From NCBI GenBank assembly GCA_018826895.1, contig JAHJYA010000005.1, positions 1 through 64,000 on the forward strand: a stretch of 64,000 nucleotides of DNA. The letters are read 5' to 3'. The position numbers and the translations under genes are program-made. This DNA comes from Gammaproteobacteria bacterium (GTDB taxonomy: Bacteria > Pseudomonadota > Gammaproteobacteria > Pseudomonadales > Pseudomonadaceae). Under the pieces are notes generated by a model. The model searched no databases, had not been told where the DNA came from, and saw nothing but the letters and a program-made list of their open reading frames with translations. Shown piece by piece: positions 52,156 through 62,126 of the stretch; the first letter of the stretch is position 1; each line of letters starts with the position of its first letter.

Positions 52156-55100
52156 GTGGCAGAGAACATGAGCAAGGCGGGTAATCCGCTGGTCAGCGTC
52201 GTCATGCCGGCCTACAAGGGCGTTTATCTGACGGATGCGCTTGAGAGTCTTCAGCGGCAGACGTATCGCCCGCTCGAATTGATCATTTGTGACGATGCCC
52301 GCTCGGATGAAGTACAGGACGTTGTCGATGCCTTCCGGCCTTTTGCCGATTTCCCCATCCAGTACCAACGTAACGAAACTCGGCTATGGGAAACCCGTAG
52401 TACGGCGCGCGCAGTCGCGCTGGCCAGTGGTGAGTACGTCAAGATTCTGCATGACGACGACATGCTGCACCCCGACTGTATCGCCTCGCTGGTCGCCGTT
52501 ATGCAGGACGATCCAGGGATTACTATTGCCAGCTCGCGCCGCCGCCGTGTGGATGAGGAGGGCAATCCTTTACCCGACACGCTGGCGACGGTGTATCCCT
52601 TTCGAGACGATGTCGTCATCAACGGTGAAGACCTGATCTCCTTTCTTGCCGACCACACAATTAACTTTATTGGCGAACCCAGCACCGTGCTTTGCCGCCG
52701 CAGGGATCTGCTCGACTTCGGTGATCAGCTGTCGGTGCTCAATGGCGTTCGGGTGACCTGGGTCGCTGACCTGGCGCTGTATGTAAAGCTATTCAAACGC
52801 GGCCATTTGGCCATGCTCGCTCGCCCATTGACAGACTTTCGCGTATCCCGTGATCAGTTCAGCCAGCTGGGCCGCGACAAGCCTGGTGTCGGCGATAAGG
52901 GGCACCAGGATTTTCGCCAGGGTATTCGCGACCTCGGTTGGTACCGCAGCGGCAGTAAGACACGCATGGTCCAGGTGGCGCCTATCACCCGGCTGAAAAC
53001 GCGCGTGTTCAAACCCCTGGATATACTCGCAGCGATTTACAAAGCGGCCGGGCAGAGCGGTACGTCACTGAGTGCCTGGCTCGCTGCGCGCAAGCCCTCG
53101 GCGGAACAGATGCCATTAATCGAGCAGCGCCTGCAATCCCATGGCGGCGGCCCGCGTTTTGGTGTGCTCTTGCTGGATCGTACCGGTGATATCGACGCGC
53201 TGGAACGCAGCCTGGTCAGCCTCGAAGAGAGCAATCTATATCGCAATATCGACGTTCAGGTTGTCTCGCTAGCAGGCCTGGCAGCCTTGCCTAGCCGTTC
53301 GCTTACGATCACCCCAACCGGCTCGCTCTCCGCGGTCGAGACGCTCAACCGCGTCATACAAGCACTACCCGTGCACTGGTGCCTGTTGGCTGACAGCGGG
53401 GTGACGTTCACCAGCAGTGGTTTGCTGATGACGGCCCTGGAGCTGATTGGCAGTGAAGAGTGCGTTGCACTTTATGGCGATGAGTTGGTGCGTGGGGACG
53501 ATGGTGAGGTGGGTGTTGCCCTGCGTCCTGACTTCAACCTTGATCTGTTGTTGAGCTTTCCTGCCAGTACAGCACGCCACTGGCTGTTTCGCCGGGATGA
53601 GTTGTTGGCGTTGGGCGGCTTCAATGTGCAGTTTGACGAGGCGTTTGAGCTGGAATACATCCTGCGCCTGATTGAGCAGCGCGGCTTGAATGGCTTGGGT
53701 CATGTCAGCGAGCCGTTACTGGCCGCTGACGCGTTCGCCCTACGGGACAGCCCGCAGGAGCGTGAGGTGATTGAGCGTCACCTGCAGGCCCGTGGTTATC
53801 AGCAGCCACAGGTAGCGTCGTCTCAAGCGGGGCGCTATCAGCTTGAATATGGTCACGATCAGCAACCGCTGGTCAGCATCCTGATTCCGCTCAAGGATCA
53901 GCTGGTGCGTGTGCAGCGCTGTGTAGAAACCGTGCTGGAGAACACCGATTACCCGCACTACGAGATTCTCCTGCTGGATCTGGGTAGCGAGGAGCAGGCC
54001 ACGCTCGAGTGGCTGAAGGCAATCGAGCAGATTGGCGAAGAGCGCATCCGCGTCTTGCAGTTTAGTGGCGACACGTCACGTCAGTTGGCCTGCAATGCAG
54101 CGATTGATTACGTCCGTGGTGAGGTGCTGCTTTGGCTGGATGCCGGGTCTGCTGTTGTCGACGGTGACTGGTTACGGCAGTTGCTCAATCACGCGCTACG
54201 GCCAGAAGTCGGCGCGGTGGGGGCGAAACTGTTGTCGGCAGACGGGCGTATTCATCACGCCGGTTTACTGCTCGGTTTACTCGGGCCGGCCGGGCGGGCA
54301 TTTGAGGGCCTGGAGCATGACGCAGCAGGCTACATGCAGCGGTTGCAGGTCGAGCAGAACTACTCGGCACTAAGTGGCGAGTGCCTGATGATCCGTCGAG
54401 CGCTTTTTGTCGAGCTGGGCGGCTTTGATCAGGACCCGCTGATGGCGCGCTGGAGCGATGTCGATCTATGCCTCAAGGCGCGGCAGGCGGGCTACCTGAA
54501 TGTCTGGACGCCCCGGGTGCAGCTATTGATAGACAGTGAGCGCTCTGCCTCTGCCAGTCGCGAGCAGGAAGACGCAATGTACGCTCGCTGGCTGCCCGTC
54601 CTGGCGCGCGATCCTGCCTACAACACCGGTCTTTCTCTACAAGTCGAGCAGGGGTTCAAACTGGCCGACCCTCAACTGGCCTGGCGGCCGCTGCAGGCTT
54701 GGCGGCCTGTTCCGACTATTCTTGCGCACCCGGCTGATCTCTTCGGGTGCGGTAACTATCGGGTTATTCAGCCGTTCTCGGCGATGAAGCAGGCGGGCTT
54801 AATCGACGGTGCCTTGTCGGTGGGTTTGCTGCACGTGGCAGACCTGGAGCGTTACGAGCCCGATGTCGTGCTACTGCAGCGTCAGATCGGCGAGGCGCGC
54901 TTGGAGGCGATGCGCCGGTTGAAGGCTTTTTCCAGCGCCTTCAAGGTCTACGAACTCGACGATTACCTGCCCAACCTGCCGCTGAAAAACGTCCATCGCC
55001 AACACATGCCCAAGGACATTCTCAAATCCTTGCGGCGCGGTCTGGCCTATGTTGATCGTTTTGTTGTGTCCACCGCGCCTCTGGCCGAGGCATTCGCGGA

Positions 55101-55692
55101 TTTACATGCGGATATTCGAGTGATTGAAAACCGCCTGCCGGTGCAGTGGTGGGGTGGTTTGCAGAGCAAACGCCGGGTATCTGCGCGGCCACGCGTCGGC
55201 TGGGCGGGCGGTTCCAGTCATACCGGTGATCTTGAAATGATCGCTGACGTAGTCAGTGAACTGGCAAATGAGGTCGACTGGGTATTTTTCGGCATGTGCC
55301 CTGACGCACTGCGGCCCTATATGAAGGAAGTGCATGCCGGGGTGGAAATAAACCGTTACCCGCAGGCCCTGGCGAGTCTGAACCTTGATCTGGCCTTGGC
55401 CCCTGTAGAGCAGAACCTGTTCAACGAATGTAAAAGTAACCTGCGCCTGCTTGAGTACGGGGCTTGCGGTTTCCCGGTGATCTGCAGTGATGTGCGCTGT
55501 TATCAGGATGGGTTACCTGTCACACGGGTCAAAAACCGTTTCCGCGATTGGGTGGATGCCATACGCATGCACTTGGCCGACCTCGATGCCTGTGCACAGG
55601 CGGGCGATGACTTGCGCAGGGTGGTACTGCGCGACTGGATGCTTGAGGGCGATAGCCTGCAAGCCTGGCGAACGGTCTGGCTTCCTGATTGA
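52156..55692 (+). CDS. fgtA: Large flagellin glycosyltransferase (FgtA-like, three GT domains)
   Basis: A 1178-aa cytosolic glycosyltransferase immediately upstream of fliC, the position and size of FgtA/Fgt enzymes in other Pseudomonas. Domain 1 (about 10-250) is GT2, with LVSVVMPAYKGVYLTDALESLQ and ILHDDDMLHPD. A degenerate GT2-like part covers about 330-560. Domain 2 (about 570-800) is GT2, with LVSILIPLKDQLVRVQRCVETVLENTDYPHYEILLLDLGS. The C-terminal part (about 870-1178) is a GT-B/GT4-like domain with GWAGGSSHTGDLEMI, FFGMCPD and LAPVEQNLFNECKSNLRLLEYGACGFPVICSD. Several sugars could thus be added in sequence. Starts GTG 52156; ATG 52168 is possible. A perfect terminator follows. Confidence 0.88.
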   Translation: MAENMSKAGNPLVSVVMPAYKGVYLTDALESLQRQTYRPLELIICDDARSDEVQDVVDAFRPFADFPIQYQRNETRLWETRSTARAVALASGEYVKILHDDDMLHPDCIASLVAVMQDDPGITIASSRRRRVDEEGNPLPDTLATVYPFRDDVVINGEDLISFLADHTINFIGEPSTVLCRRRDLLDFGDQLSVLNGVRVTWVADLALYVKLFKRGHLAMLARPLTDFRVSRDQFSQLGRDKPGVGDKGHQDFRQGIRDLGWYRSGSKTRMVQVAPITRLKTRVFKPLDILAAIYKAAGQSGTSLSAWLAARKPSAEQMPLIEQRLQSHGGGPRFGVLLLDRTGDIDALERSLVSLEESNLYRNIDVQVVSLAGLAALPSRSLTITPTGSLSAVETLNRVIQALPVHWCLLADSGVTFTSSGLLMTALELIGSEECVALYGDELVRGDDGEVGVALRPDFNLDLLLSFPASTARHWLFRRDELLALGGFNVQFDEAFELEYILRLIEQRGLNGLGHVSEPLLAADAFALRDSPQEREVIERHLQARGYQQPQVASSQAGRYQLEYGHDQQPLVSILIPLKDQLVRVQRCVETVLENTDYPHYEILLLDLGSEEQATLEWLKAIEQIGEERIRVLQFSGDTSRQLACNAAIDYVRGEVLLWLDAGSAVVDGDWLRQLLNHALRPEVGAVGAKLLSADGRIHHAGLLLGLLGPAGRAFEGLEHDAAGYMQRLQVEQNYSALSGECLMIRRALFVELGGFDQDPLMARWSDVDLCLKARQAGYLNVWTPRVQLLIDSERSASASREQEDAMYARWLPVLARDPAYNTGLSLQVEQGFKLADPQLAWRPLQAWRPVPTILAHPADLFGCGNYRVIQPFSAMKQAGLIDGALSVGLLHVADLERYEPDVVLLQRQIGEARLEAMRRLKAFSSAFKVYELDDYLPNLPLKNVHRQHMPKDILKSLRRGLAYVDRFVVSTAPLAEAFADLHADIRVIENRLPVQWWGGLQSKRRVSARPRVGWAGGSSHTGDLEMIADVVSELANEVDWVFFGMCPDALRPYMKEVHAGVEINRYPQALASLNLDLALAPVEQNLFNECKSNLRLLEYGACGFPVICSDVRCYQDGLPVTRVKNRFRDWVDAIRMHLADLDACAQAGDDLRRVVLRDWMLEGDSLQAWRTVWLPD

Positions 55693-55698
55693 CCTGCA

Positions 55699-55737
55699 AA
55701 CGCATCAGGCCGCTTACGAGCGGCCTGATGCGTTTTA
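55699..55737 (+). terminator. Strong terminator between fgtA and fliC
   Basis: AACGCATCAGGCCGCT (55699-55714), the TACG loop, AGCGGCCTGATGCGTT (55719-55734), then TTAA. A 16-bp uninterrupted stem. Confidence 0.9.
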
Positions 55738-55839
55738 AGCAATGGCTAAAGCTAGGCCTGATTGTGCCGATAGTACTGACGTGGATTAAGGGGGTGGTGG
55801 TGCTGTCAAGGTAGGAAGAAAATTTTTTTCACACCGCCC

Positions 55840-55866
55840 TAAAGCTCCTGCCACACACGCCGATAA
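55840..55866 (+). promoter_or_regulatory. Sigma-28 (FliA) promoter of fliC
   Basis: TAAA (55840-55843), exactly 15 nt, GCCGATAA (55859-55866). This is a perfect match to the FliA consensus. Leader of about 85 nt before fliC. Confidence 0.95.
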
Positions 55867-55962
55867 GTAGTACGAACGCGAACTCAATGGCTGCCTGAGA
55901 ACTGCAGGACAGGGTTTCGCAGCATCAGGCAACTAAGCTAGGTCCGATGGAGGACATACATC

Positions 55963-57162
55963 ATGGCTCTTACAGTCAACACGAACATTGCGTCCCTCAA
56001 CACTCAGCGCAATCTGAACACCTCTTCCAAGGCCCTGGATACCTCCCTGCAGCGCCTGTCCACTGGTTCGCGTATCAACAGCGCCAAGGACGATGCGGCC
56101 GGCCTGCAGATCTCCAACCGCCTGAGCAGCCAGATCAACGGCCTCAACGTTGCAGTGAAGAACTCCAACGACGGCATCTCCATGGCGCAGACCGCTGAAG
56201 GCGCACTTCAGCAGTCCACCAGCATTCTGCAGCGTATGCGTGACCTGTCCCTGCAATCCGCTAACGGTTCGAACAGCGATGACGAGCGCAAGGCGCTGAA
56301 CTCGGAAGTGACTGAGCTCAAGAAAGAGCTGAACCGTATCTCCAACACCACCACCTTCGGTGGCAAGAAGTTGCTCGACGGCTCCTTCGAGACCACCACT
56401 TTCCAGGTGGGCAGTGCTGCGAACGAAACCATCAGCGTCAAGATCGACGAGATGAGCACCGAGTCGCTGGAAGGGACCTTTAGCTCTGGTACGATCACTG
56501 CGGGCAGCGTTGCTGCCGGTGCGGCATCGGCGTCCGGTGCCATCGCTGTATCGATCACCATGGTCGGCGGTGAGGCACGTACTTTCAGCGCAACCTTCGC
56601 CAGCGGCGCCACTCAGGCTGAGCAGGTGCAGGCTCTGGCAACTGTGATCAACGATGCCAACATCGGCGTTGGTGCATTCGTCAACGATGATGGCGACATC
56701 GATCTAGTGACCTCGTTGGGTTCGGGTTCAGAGGCAGGGCAAATTGAGTCGCTGTCTTTCGGTTCAGGGGCGACTGTATCTGCAGCTAAGACTGCTTCTG
56801 CCGCAGGTACCGGTACTGACATCGATGTGGCTGAAGTTACAGAAGGCAACCTGGTCGACGATATCGACATCACCGACGTAATCGGTTCGCAGAAAGCAGT
56901 CATCGTGATCGACGATGCCATCGCCGCGATCGATGCGCAGCGAGCGGATCTTGGTGCGGTGCAGAACCGCTTCGAGAACACTATCGGTAACCTGCAGAAC
57001 ATCTCGGAGAACGTATCGGCAGCCCGTGGTCGAATTCAGGACACTGACTTCGCAGCGGAAACAGCTAACCTGACCAAGAACCAGATCCTGCAGCAGGCAG
57101 GTACGGCGATCCTGGCCCAGGCCAACCAGCTGCCGCAGGCAGTGCTCAGCCTGCTGGGCTAA
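55963..57162 (+). CDS. fliC: Flagellin FliC
   Basis: A 399-aa filament subunit. The conserved N-terminal D0/D1 runs through [54 protein letters not shown] (about 1-140). The C-terminal D1/D0 is the last 90 residues: [65 protein letters not shown]. The central variable domain (about 160-310) is Ser/Thr/Ala/Gly-rich, a likely site of O-glycosylation by the upstream island. Exported by the flagellar type III system. Under a sigma-28 promoter, ended by a hairpin at 57179. Confidence 0.98.
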   Translation: MALTVNTNIASLNTQRNLNTSSKALDTSLQRLSTGSRINSAKDDAAGLQISNRLSSQINGLNVAVKNSNDGISMAQTAEGALQQSTSILQRMRDLSLQSANGSNSDDERKALNSEVTELKKELNRISNTTTFGGKKLLDGSFETTTFQVGSAANETISVKIDEMSTESLEGTFSSGTITAGSVAAGAASASGAIAVSITMVGGEARTFSATFASGATQAEQVQALATVINDANIGVGAFVNDDGDIDLVTSLGSGSEAGQIESLSFGSGATVSAAKTASAAGTGTDIDVAEVTEGNLVDDIDITDVIGSQKAVIVIDDAIAAIDAQRADLGAVQNRFENTIGNLQNISENVSAARGRIQDTDFAAETANLTKNQILQQAGTAILAQANQLPQAVLSLLG

Positions 57163-57178
57163 GCATCGGGTAGCATCA

Positions 57179-57220
57179 ATGGGGAGCCAGGGTAACCTGC
57201 CTCCCCATTCCCTCTTTCTG
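57179..57220 (+). terminator. Terminator after fliC
   Basis: ATGGGGAG (57179-57186) and CTCCCCAT (57201-57208) enclose a nested CAGG-GTAA-CCTG stem, followed by a pyrimidine-rich tract. It would partly or fully separate fliC from flaG. Confidence 0.7.
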
Positions 57221-57231
57221 AGGATAAGACT

Positions 57232-57624
57232 ATGGACATTGGTTCAGTACGCGATTCGATGAAGCAGGGCGGTTTGGCGCTAGATCCAGCCAAGCCGCGT
57301 GCAGCTGAAGCAGCCGAAACAGGCGGTAAGCTACCCGCCAGTGCCGACAAGACGCAGGCGCAAGCAGCTGCCGATAAGCAGCAAGCCGAGACCCCGCCGA
57401 GTCGGGCGGAGCTGGAAGCGGCCATGAACAACATGCAGGAGTTCGTGCAGTCGGTGCGGCGCGATATTAACTTTGCGCTCGACGATGGCAATGGTCGCGT
57501 TGTCGTGAAAGTAACCGATGCCACCTCTGGCGATGTGATTCGCCAGATTCCATCGGAAGAAGCGCTCAAGCTTGCGGAGAACCTCACCGAGGTTCGCAGT
57601 CTGTTGTTCAAAGCTGAGGCATGA
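57232..57624 (+). CDS. flaG: FlaG family flagellar protein
   Basis: A 130-aa FlaG. A Gln/Ala-rich flexible N-terminus (about 1-60) is followed by the FlaG core: RAELEAAMNNMQEFVQSVRRDINFALDDGNGRVVVKVTDATSGDVIRQIPSEEALKLAENL. FlaG affects filament length in Pseudomonas and Vibrio; mechanism unclear. It lies between fliC and fliD as in most Pseudomonas. GAGGATAAG stands just before ATG 57232. Confidence 0.93.
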   Translation: MDIGSVRDSMKQGGLALDPAKPRAAEAAETGGKLPASADKTQAQAAADKQQAETPPSRAELEAAMNNMQEFVQSVRRDINFALDDGNGRVVVKVTDATSGDVIRQIPSEEALKLAENLTEVRSLLFKAEA

Positions 57625-57630
57625 TTGCGG

Positions 57631-57646
57631 TGGCATGAAACTTGTT
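57631..57646 (+). promoter_or_regulatory. Weak sigma-54-like promoter before fliD
   Basis: TGGCATGAAACTTGT has GG, 10 nt, then GT, where the invariant GC of the -12 element is replaced by GT. It is 53 bp upstream of fliD. The place fits a separate sigma-54 promoter as in other Pseudomonas, but the mismatch makes it tentative. Confidence 0.35.
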
Positions 57647-57698
57647 TACCGTTTAGGTAACAGGAATAGGGTGTCAACCCTTTGGCGAGGCAATGCAC

Positions 57699-59069
57699 AT
57701 GGCAAGTATCACAGGTATAGGATCCGGGATCGATATCGACGCGATCGTCAAGGCGTCAGTGGCGGCTGAACGGGCGCCTAAAGATGCTCAGCTGGCACGG
57801 CTGACAACCAAGATGACGACCCAGATAACGTCTCTGGGTACGTTCAAAAGCGCCTTGAGTGAGTTCCAGACAGCAGCCAAGGCGCTGAATGATGCCAGCC
57901 TGTTCGGTATTCGAAAGGCCTCGTCCTCTGACACCGCGCGTGTGACTGCCAGTGCCGAAAAAACGGCGCTTACCGGTACTTACCGCGTCGAGGTCGAGCA
58001 GCTTGCCAGCGCCTCGAAGATCGCTTCTGGCAGCGTCGCAGGCGGTTCTGGCCTTGCCTTTGCGTCAGGCGGTTCGCTGACTATCGGTTTGGGTGACGAC
58101 AGCTTTGATGTGTCGGTTACAGCAGGTGCCACGCTCAAAGAAGTCCGTGATGCCATCAACACTCAGCTCAATGATAAAGGCATCAGTGCCAACATTGTCA
58201 CTGACCCAGCCAATGGCACCTCACAGTTGGTGTTGTCATCCAACAAGACGGGGGCGGGTAATGATCTGAGTCTTGAAGCGAGTGGTGCGGACTTGGAAGC
58301 CTTGGTAACCAACATGCCGCCCGCGTTAAGCGAGGCAAAAAATGCCAAGTTCAAGATCGACGGACTTGAGTTGCAAAGCGCCACCAATGCGGTAAGTGGG
58401 GCAATTGAAGGTGTAACCTTCACCTTGGTTAAGGCTGAGGAAGGGGTCAGCACAACGTTGACCGTGGGTGAAAACACCACAGCCGTTAAAGACAGTCTGA
58501 AAAAATTTGTAGACGCCTACAACAAGCTTATTACCACGACCAATAGCCTGACCAGCGTTGTGTCCACGGGTGAAGGTAACGAGCCTTTGGTCGGCAAGTT
58601 AGTGGGTGATTCGTCGGTACGCAATGTACTGAATGGGCTCCGTTCGGAGCTGACGAACACTGCGGCAGGACAAAGCGGCGATGCGTTCCGTGCCCTCGCT
58701 GATCTAGGTATCACAACTCAAAAAGACGGCAAGCTGGCCATCGACGATAGCAAGCTTACAGCTGCGCTCGAGAGTAACTTTGATGCGGTTGGGTCATTTG
58801 TCACCGGCGACAATGGATTAATGAGTCGTCTCAACAAACGCATCGATGGCTATGTCAAATCAGGTGGGGTCTTGGAGCAGCGCATTAGTGGTCTGCAAAA
58901 GACCGATGCGGACATCAAAGAACAGAAAGCTGATCTGGAACTTCGTGTGGCTGCCATTCAGGCGCGCCTTTATTCACAGTACAACGCCATGGATACGTTG
59001 GTTGGTCAGTTGAGTCGCACCAGCGATTCGCTGGCCAGTGCGTTATCCAGCTTGCCCGGTGTCGTATGA
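57699..59069 (+). CDS. fliD: Filament cap protein FliD
   Basis: A 456-aa cap that helps flagellin polymerise. The N-terminus [57 protein letters not shown] is the FliD hallmark. The middle is variable, and the C-terminal helix is [56 protein letters not shown] lies 8 nt before ATG 57699; ATG 57693 is too close to that site. fliS follows 11 bp later. Confidence 0.96.
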   Translation: MASITGIGSGIDIDAIVKASVAAERAPKDAQLARLTTKMTTQITSLGTFKSALSEFQTAAKALNDASLFGIRKASSSDTARVTASAEKTALTGTYRVEVEQLASASKIASGSVAGGSGLAFASGGSLTIGLGDDSFDVSVTAGATLKEVRDAINTQLNDKGISANIVTDPANGTSQLVLSSNKTGAGNDLSLEASGADLEALVTNMPPALSEAKNAKFKIDGLELQSATNAVSGAIEGVTFTLVKAEEGVSTTLTVGENTTAVKDSLKKFVDAYNKLITTTNSLTSVVSTGEGNEPLVGKLVGDSSVRNVLNGLRSELTNTAAGQSGDAFRALADLGITTQKDGKLAIDDSKLTAALESNFDAVGSFVTGDNGLMSRLNKRIDGYVKSGGVLEQRISGLQKTDADIKEQKADLELRVAAIQARLYSQYNAMDTLVGQLSRTSDSLASALSSLPGVV

Positions 59070-59080
59070 AAGGATCGTTC

Positions 59081-59467
59081 ATGAACAACCCCATTGATAC
59101 GTACAAGAAAGTCAAAACCAGCCAGGAAGTCTCTCAGTACCGTGCCGTCGCATTGCTGCTTGATGGCGCGATTGAGCGCGTCAAGCTGGCGCGTCAGGCG
59201 CAGGCCGAGGGCAACAGCGAGGTGCGTGGGCTGGCGGTGGGTACTACCATCACGATTCTTGGTGTACTGCAGGCCAGTCTGGACAAGCAGCTTGGTGGTG
59301 AGATTGCCGAGAATCTCGATGCACTCTATGCCTACATGACCCGTCGTCTGGCAGGCGTGGCCATTGAGCGCGAGGCAGGCAGTCTTGAAGAAGTCGAAGC
59401 CCTGCTGGTTCAACTCCAGGAAGCCTGGACGGCGATAGAGGCCGAAGTAGAGCCATCTGCGAGCTGA
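59081..59467 (+). CDS. fliS: Flagellar export chaperone FliS
   Basis: A 128-aa flagellin chaperone that binds the C-terminal helix of FliC. The family motif is [44 protein letters not shown]. The middle [19 protein letters not shown] is typical for FliS. A C-terminal acidic helix follows. The start at 59081 has AGGA upstream. Located directly after fliD. A second FliS follows it. Confidence 0.95.
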   Translation: MNNPIDTYKKVKTSQEVSQYRAVALLLDGAIERVKLARQAQAEGNSEVRGLAVGTTITILGVLQASLDKQLGGEIAENLDALYAYMTRRLAGVAIEREAGSLEEVEALLVQLQEAWTAIEAEVEPSAS

Positions 59468-59536
59468 ATGCGCTAAAGTTTCCTGACTGGGCGTCGATAC
59501 ACAAGTATCAGCAGCCCAGCACAGCGAGACGTGACA

Positions 59537-59917
59537 ATGAACGCAATGGCAGCCCTGCGCCAATACCAGCATGTGAACACCCACGCACAGGCCGTTGAGG
59601 CGACCCCGCACCGTCTGATTCAAATGCTCATGGAGGGTGGCCTGACACGGCTGGCCCAGGCTCGCGGTGCTATGGAGCGCGGTCAGATTGCCCTCAAGGG
59701 TGAGCTGATCGGTAAAGCCATTGGTATTATCGGTGGTCTGCGTAATGGCCTGGATCTCAATGCCGGCGGTGAGCTGGCGGCCAATCTGGACAACTTGTAC
59801 GAGTACATGGTGTCCCGCCTGATCGAAGCTAATGTGAAGAATGTGCCTGAGCCGCTCGACGAAGTTGCGGACCTGCTGCGCGATGTAAAATCCGGCTGGG
59901 ACGCTATTAGCCAATAA
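59537..59917 (+). CDS. Second FliS paralogue
   Basis: A 126-aa FliS homologue. It keeps the core [77 protein letters not shown], but its N-terminus (MNAMAALRQYQHVNTHAQ) and C-terminus differ from the first FliS. The two are clearly related, but far from identical, so this is not a recent duplication. It may chaperone a subset or form of flagellin, or regulate the cycle. Start 59537; GTG two codons upstream is an alternative. fliT follows 28 bp on. Confidence 0.93.
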   Translation: MNAMAALRQYQHVNTHAQAVEATPHRLIQMLMEGGLTRLAQARGAMERGQIALKGELIGKAIGIIGGLRNGLDLNAGGELAANLDNLYEYMVSRLIEANVKNVPEPLDEVADLLRDVKSGWDAISQ

Positions 59918-59945
59918 GTCGCCAGAGCCTTTTGGGAGCTTTTCG

Positions 59946-60239
59946 ATGACAACTTCTGTCCAGCGTTTGCAAGATACCGGTACTGCTCTGCGCGATGCCC
60001 TGGCTAGCCGAGATTGGGCAGCGATTGCCGAGTTGGACGTGCAGTGCCGCCAGGCGATCGATGAGTCGATGATTGATCCTGCCGATGAGGTGGCGCTACG
60101 CGCGCGGATGCAGGAGCTGCTCGATCTTTATCGTGAGCTGGTGACTCTGTGCCAGTCCGAACAACAACGCCTGGCGGGTGAGTTGGTGCAGCTTAATCAG
60201 GCGCAGCAGGGTGCCAAGGTCTACCAACTATTCGGTTGA
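59946..60239 (+). CDS. FliT/FleP-like flagellar chaperone
   Basis: A 97-aa helical protein in the fliT position, between fliS and fleQ. It is basically three helices: VQRLQDTGTALRDALASRDWAAIAELDVQCRQAID, EVALRARMQELLDLYRELVTLCQSEQQRLAGELVQLNQAQQ, and a short tail ending VYQLFG. FliT proteins bind FliD and pace export. In P. aeruginosa the equivalent gene is FleP/FliT. GGGAG precedes ATG 59946. Sequence divergence leaves the label at family level. Confidence 0.82.
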   Translation: MTTSVQRLQDTGTALRDALASRDWAAIAELDVQCRQAIDESMIDPADEVALRARMQELLDLYRELVTLCQSEQQRLAGELVQLNQAQQGAKVYQLFG

Positions 60240-60376
60240 GTCGCGTGGTCAGTTCCCAGCCCGCGCTCGTCGGGCTCGCTGATTCGTCTGCCATCTTTCT
60301 TGTGCCTCATCCCCAGTTTTTTTGTGGATATGCCTAGTGATCAAGCAAGATGGTGAAACCAAAGCACGCCATAAAT

Positions 60377-60405
60377 TTGACTGCGTCCAAAAAATTGACT
60401 TTACT
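60377..60405 (+). promoter_or_regulatory. Candidate sigma-70 promoter of fleQ
   Basis: TTGACT (60377-60382), a 17-nt spacer, then TTTACT (60400-60405). A housekeeping promoter before fleQ is expected, since FleQ heads the cascade. It lies 75 bp before the fleQ start. The rest of the 240-bp gap after fliT contains an A/T-rich patch with no other clear site. Confidence 0.55.
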
Positions 60406-60479
60406 ACTGGCTAAATGCCGGCGCAGCAGTCCCATGACTTCGCAGACCTTCGTTCAGCCCCTCGGATAGACCAGACATT

Positions 60480-61955
60480 ATGTGGCGTGAAACCAAAATC
60501 CTACTGATTGACGACAACCGTGAGCGCCGTCGTGATCTGACGGTCATTTTGAATTTTCTTGGCGAAGAATATCTAGCATGCGGTAGTGAGGACTGGCATG
60601 AGGCCACTGCAGACTTGCCGTCCAGCCGCGGCGTACTCAGCGTATTGCTAGGCGATGTGCAGCTGCGCGGTGGCACGCTGGAGCTGATCAAGCAGATCGG
60701 TGTCTGGGATGAGTTCCTCCCGATACTGCTGATGGACATGCAAGCGGCCGCAGAATGGCCGGAAGACATCCGCCGGCGTGTGCTGGCCAGCTTGGACATG
60801 CCGCCCAGTTACAACAAACTCCTCGACTCTCTGCATCGCGCTCAGGTTTATCGGGAAATGTACGACCAGGCCCGTGAACGCGGCCGCCATCGTGAGCCCA
60901 ACCTGTTTCGCAGCCTGGTCGGCACCAGCCGTGCGATTCAGCATGTGCGGCAGATGATGCAGCAGGTTGCCGATACCGAGGCCAGCGTCCTGATCCTGGG
61001 CGAGTCCGGTACGGGCAAAGAAGTGGTTGCGCGTAACCTGCACTATCACTCCAAGCGGCGCGAGGCGCCTTTTGTGCCGGTCAACTGCGGTGCAATCCCC
61101 GCTGAGTTATTGGAAAGCGAGTTGTTCGGTCACGAGAAAGGCGCATTCACCGGGGCAATTACCTCGCGGGCAGGGCGCTTCGAGCTGGCCAACGGCGGTA
61201 CCTTGTTTCTCGATGAGATCGGTGACATGCCGCTGCCTATGCAGGTCAAGCTGCTGCGGGTGTTGCAGGAGCGAACCTTTGAGCGGGTGGGCAGCAATAA
61301 AACCCAAAGTGCCGATGTGCGAATCATCGCGGCCACCCACAAAGACCTCGAAAAGATGATCGAGGACGGCAGCTTCCGCGAAGACCTGTATTACCGCCTC
61401 AATGTCTTCCCCATCGAGATGGCACCGCTGCGTGAGCGCATCGAAGACATCCCCTTGTTGATGAATGAGCTGATTTCGCGCATGGAGCACGAGAAGCGCG
61501 GCTCCATTCGTTTTAACTCCGCGGCCATCATGTCGCTGTGTCGCCATGATTGGGCAGGCAACGTCCGTGAGCTGGCCAACCTGGTGGAACGCATGGCGAT
61601 CATGCATCCCTACGGGGTGATCGGCGTCGGCGAGTTGCCGAAGAAATTCCGCCATGTCGATGACGAAGATGAACACCTGGCTGCCAGCCTGCGTGATGAG
61701 CTGGAAGAGCGTGCGGCCATCGTCGCCGGCCTGCCAGGCATCGACACGCCGGCAATGCTGCCGCCCGAAGGGCTGGACCTGAAAGACTACCTGGGTGGGC
61801 TGGAGCAGGGGTTGATTCAACAAGCGCTCGACGATGCCGGCGGCGTGGTCGCTCGTGCAGCAGAGCGCCTGCGGATTCGCCGCACCACGCTGGTGGAGAA
61901 GATGCGCAAGTACGGCATGAGCCGGCGTGACGAAGAAGGGCAGTTCGACGACTGA
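60480..61955 (+). CDS. fleQ: Flagellar master regulator FleQ
   Basis: A 491-aa sigma-54-dependent enhancer-binding protein. It switches on flagellar genes and, with c-di-GMP, controls exopolysaccharide genes. The N-terminal FleQ-type receiver-like domain (about 5-120) keeps no full phospho-acceptor set. The central AAA+ domain has GESGTGKE (Walker A), the sigma-54 contact GAFTGA in [33 protein letters not shown] (Walker B), and a C-terminal Arg finger region. The DNA-binding helix-turn-helix (about 445-480, [25 protein letters not shown]) ends the protein. Followed by a terminator. Confidence 0.97.
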   Translation: MWRETKILLIDDNRERRRDLTVILNFLGEEYLACGSEDWHEATADLPSSRGVLSVLLGDVQLRGGTLELIKQIGVWDEFLPILLMDMQAAAEWPEDIRRRVLASLDMPPSYNKLLDSLHRAQVYREMYDQARERGRHREPNLFRSLVGTSRAIQHVRQMMQQVADTEASVLILGESGTGKEVVARNLHYHSKRREAPFVPVNCGAIPAELLESELFGHEKGAFTGAITSRAGRFELANGGTLFLDEIGDMPLPMQVKLLRVLQERTFERVGSNKTQSADVRIIAATHKDLEKMIEDGSFREDLYYRLNVFPIEMAPLRERIEDIPLLMNELISRMEHEKRGSIRFNSAAIMSLCRHDWAGNVRELANLVERMAIMHPYGVIGVGELPKKFRHVDDEDEHLAASLRDELEERAAIVAGLPGIDTPAMLPPEGLDLKDYLGGLEQGLIQQALDDAGGVVARAAERLRIRRTTLVEKMRKYGMSRRDEEGQFDD

Positions 61956-61989
61956 TCGCGAGTCAGTGCCTTGGCGCCGACTGCTGGAA

Positions 61990-62027
61990 AAGAGCCGGGA
62001 CTTTGACGAAAGTCCCGGCTTTTTTAT
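61990..62027 (+). terminator. Terminator after fleQ
   Basis: AGCCGGGACTTT-GACG-AAAGTCCCGGCT followed by TTTTTTATT. A very strong stem-loop, separating fleQ from fleSR. Confidence 0.92.
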
Positions 62028-62057
62028 TAAGATGCTGAAAAATAAGGATTATTTTTT

Positions 62058-62073
62058 AGGCACGGGTATTGCT
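62058..62073 (+). promoter_or_regulatory. Sigma-54 promoter of fleSR
   Basis: AGGCACGGGTATTGCT carries GG (62059-62060), 10 nt, GC (62071-62072), near the TGGCAC-N5-TTGC consensus with T replaced by A. It lies 54 bp before fleS, in line with FleQ/sigma-54 activation of fleSR. Confidence 0.8.
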
Positions 62074-62126
62074 ATCTCTCTAGCAACTGACTGTCCCCTG
62101 ACGGCTCGCTGCGCGAGAGAGATGCC

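Noticed and set aside
36226..55692. Search for a Maf flagellin transferase and a GNAT-type PseH
   Set aside because: Neither was seen in any frame; candidates are proposed in the findings, but absence rests on my reading and not on a profile search.
57631..57646. Sigma-54 promoter of fliD as a firm call
   Set aside because: The -12 GC is replaced by GT, so it is listed only as a low-confidence feature.
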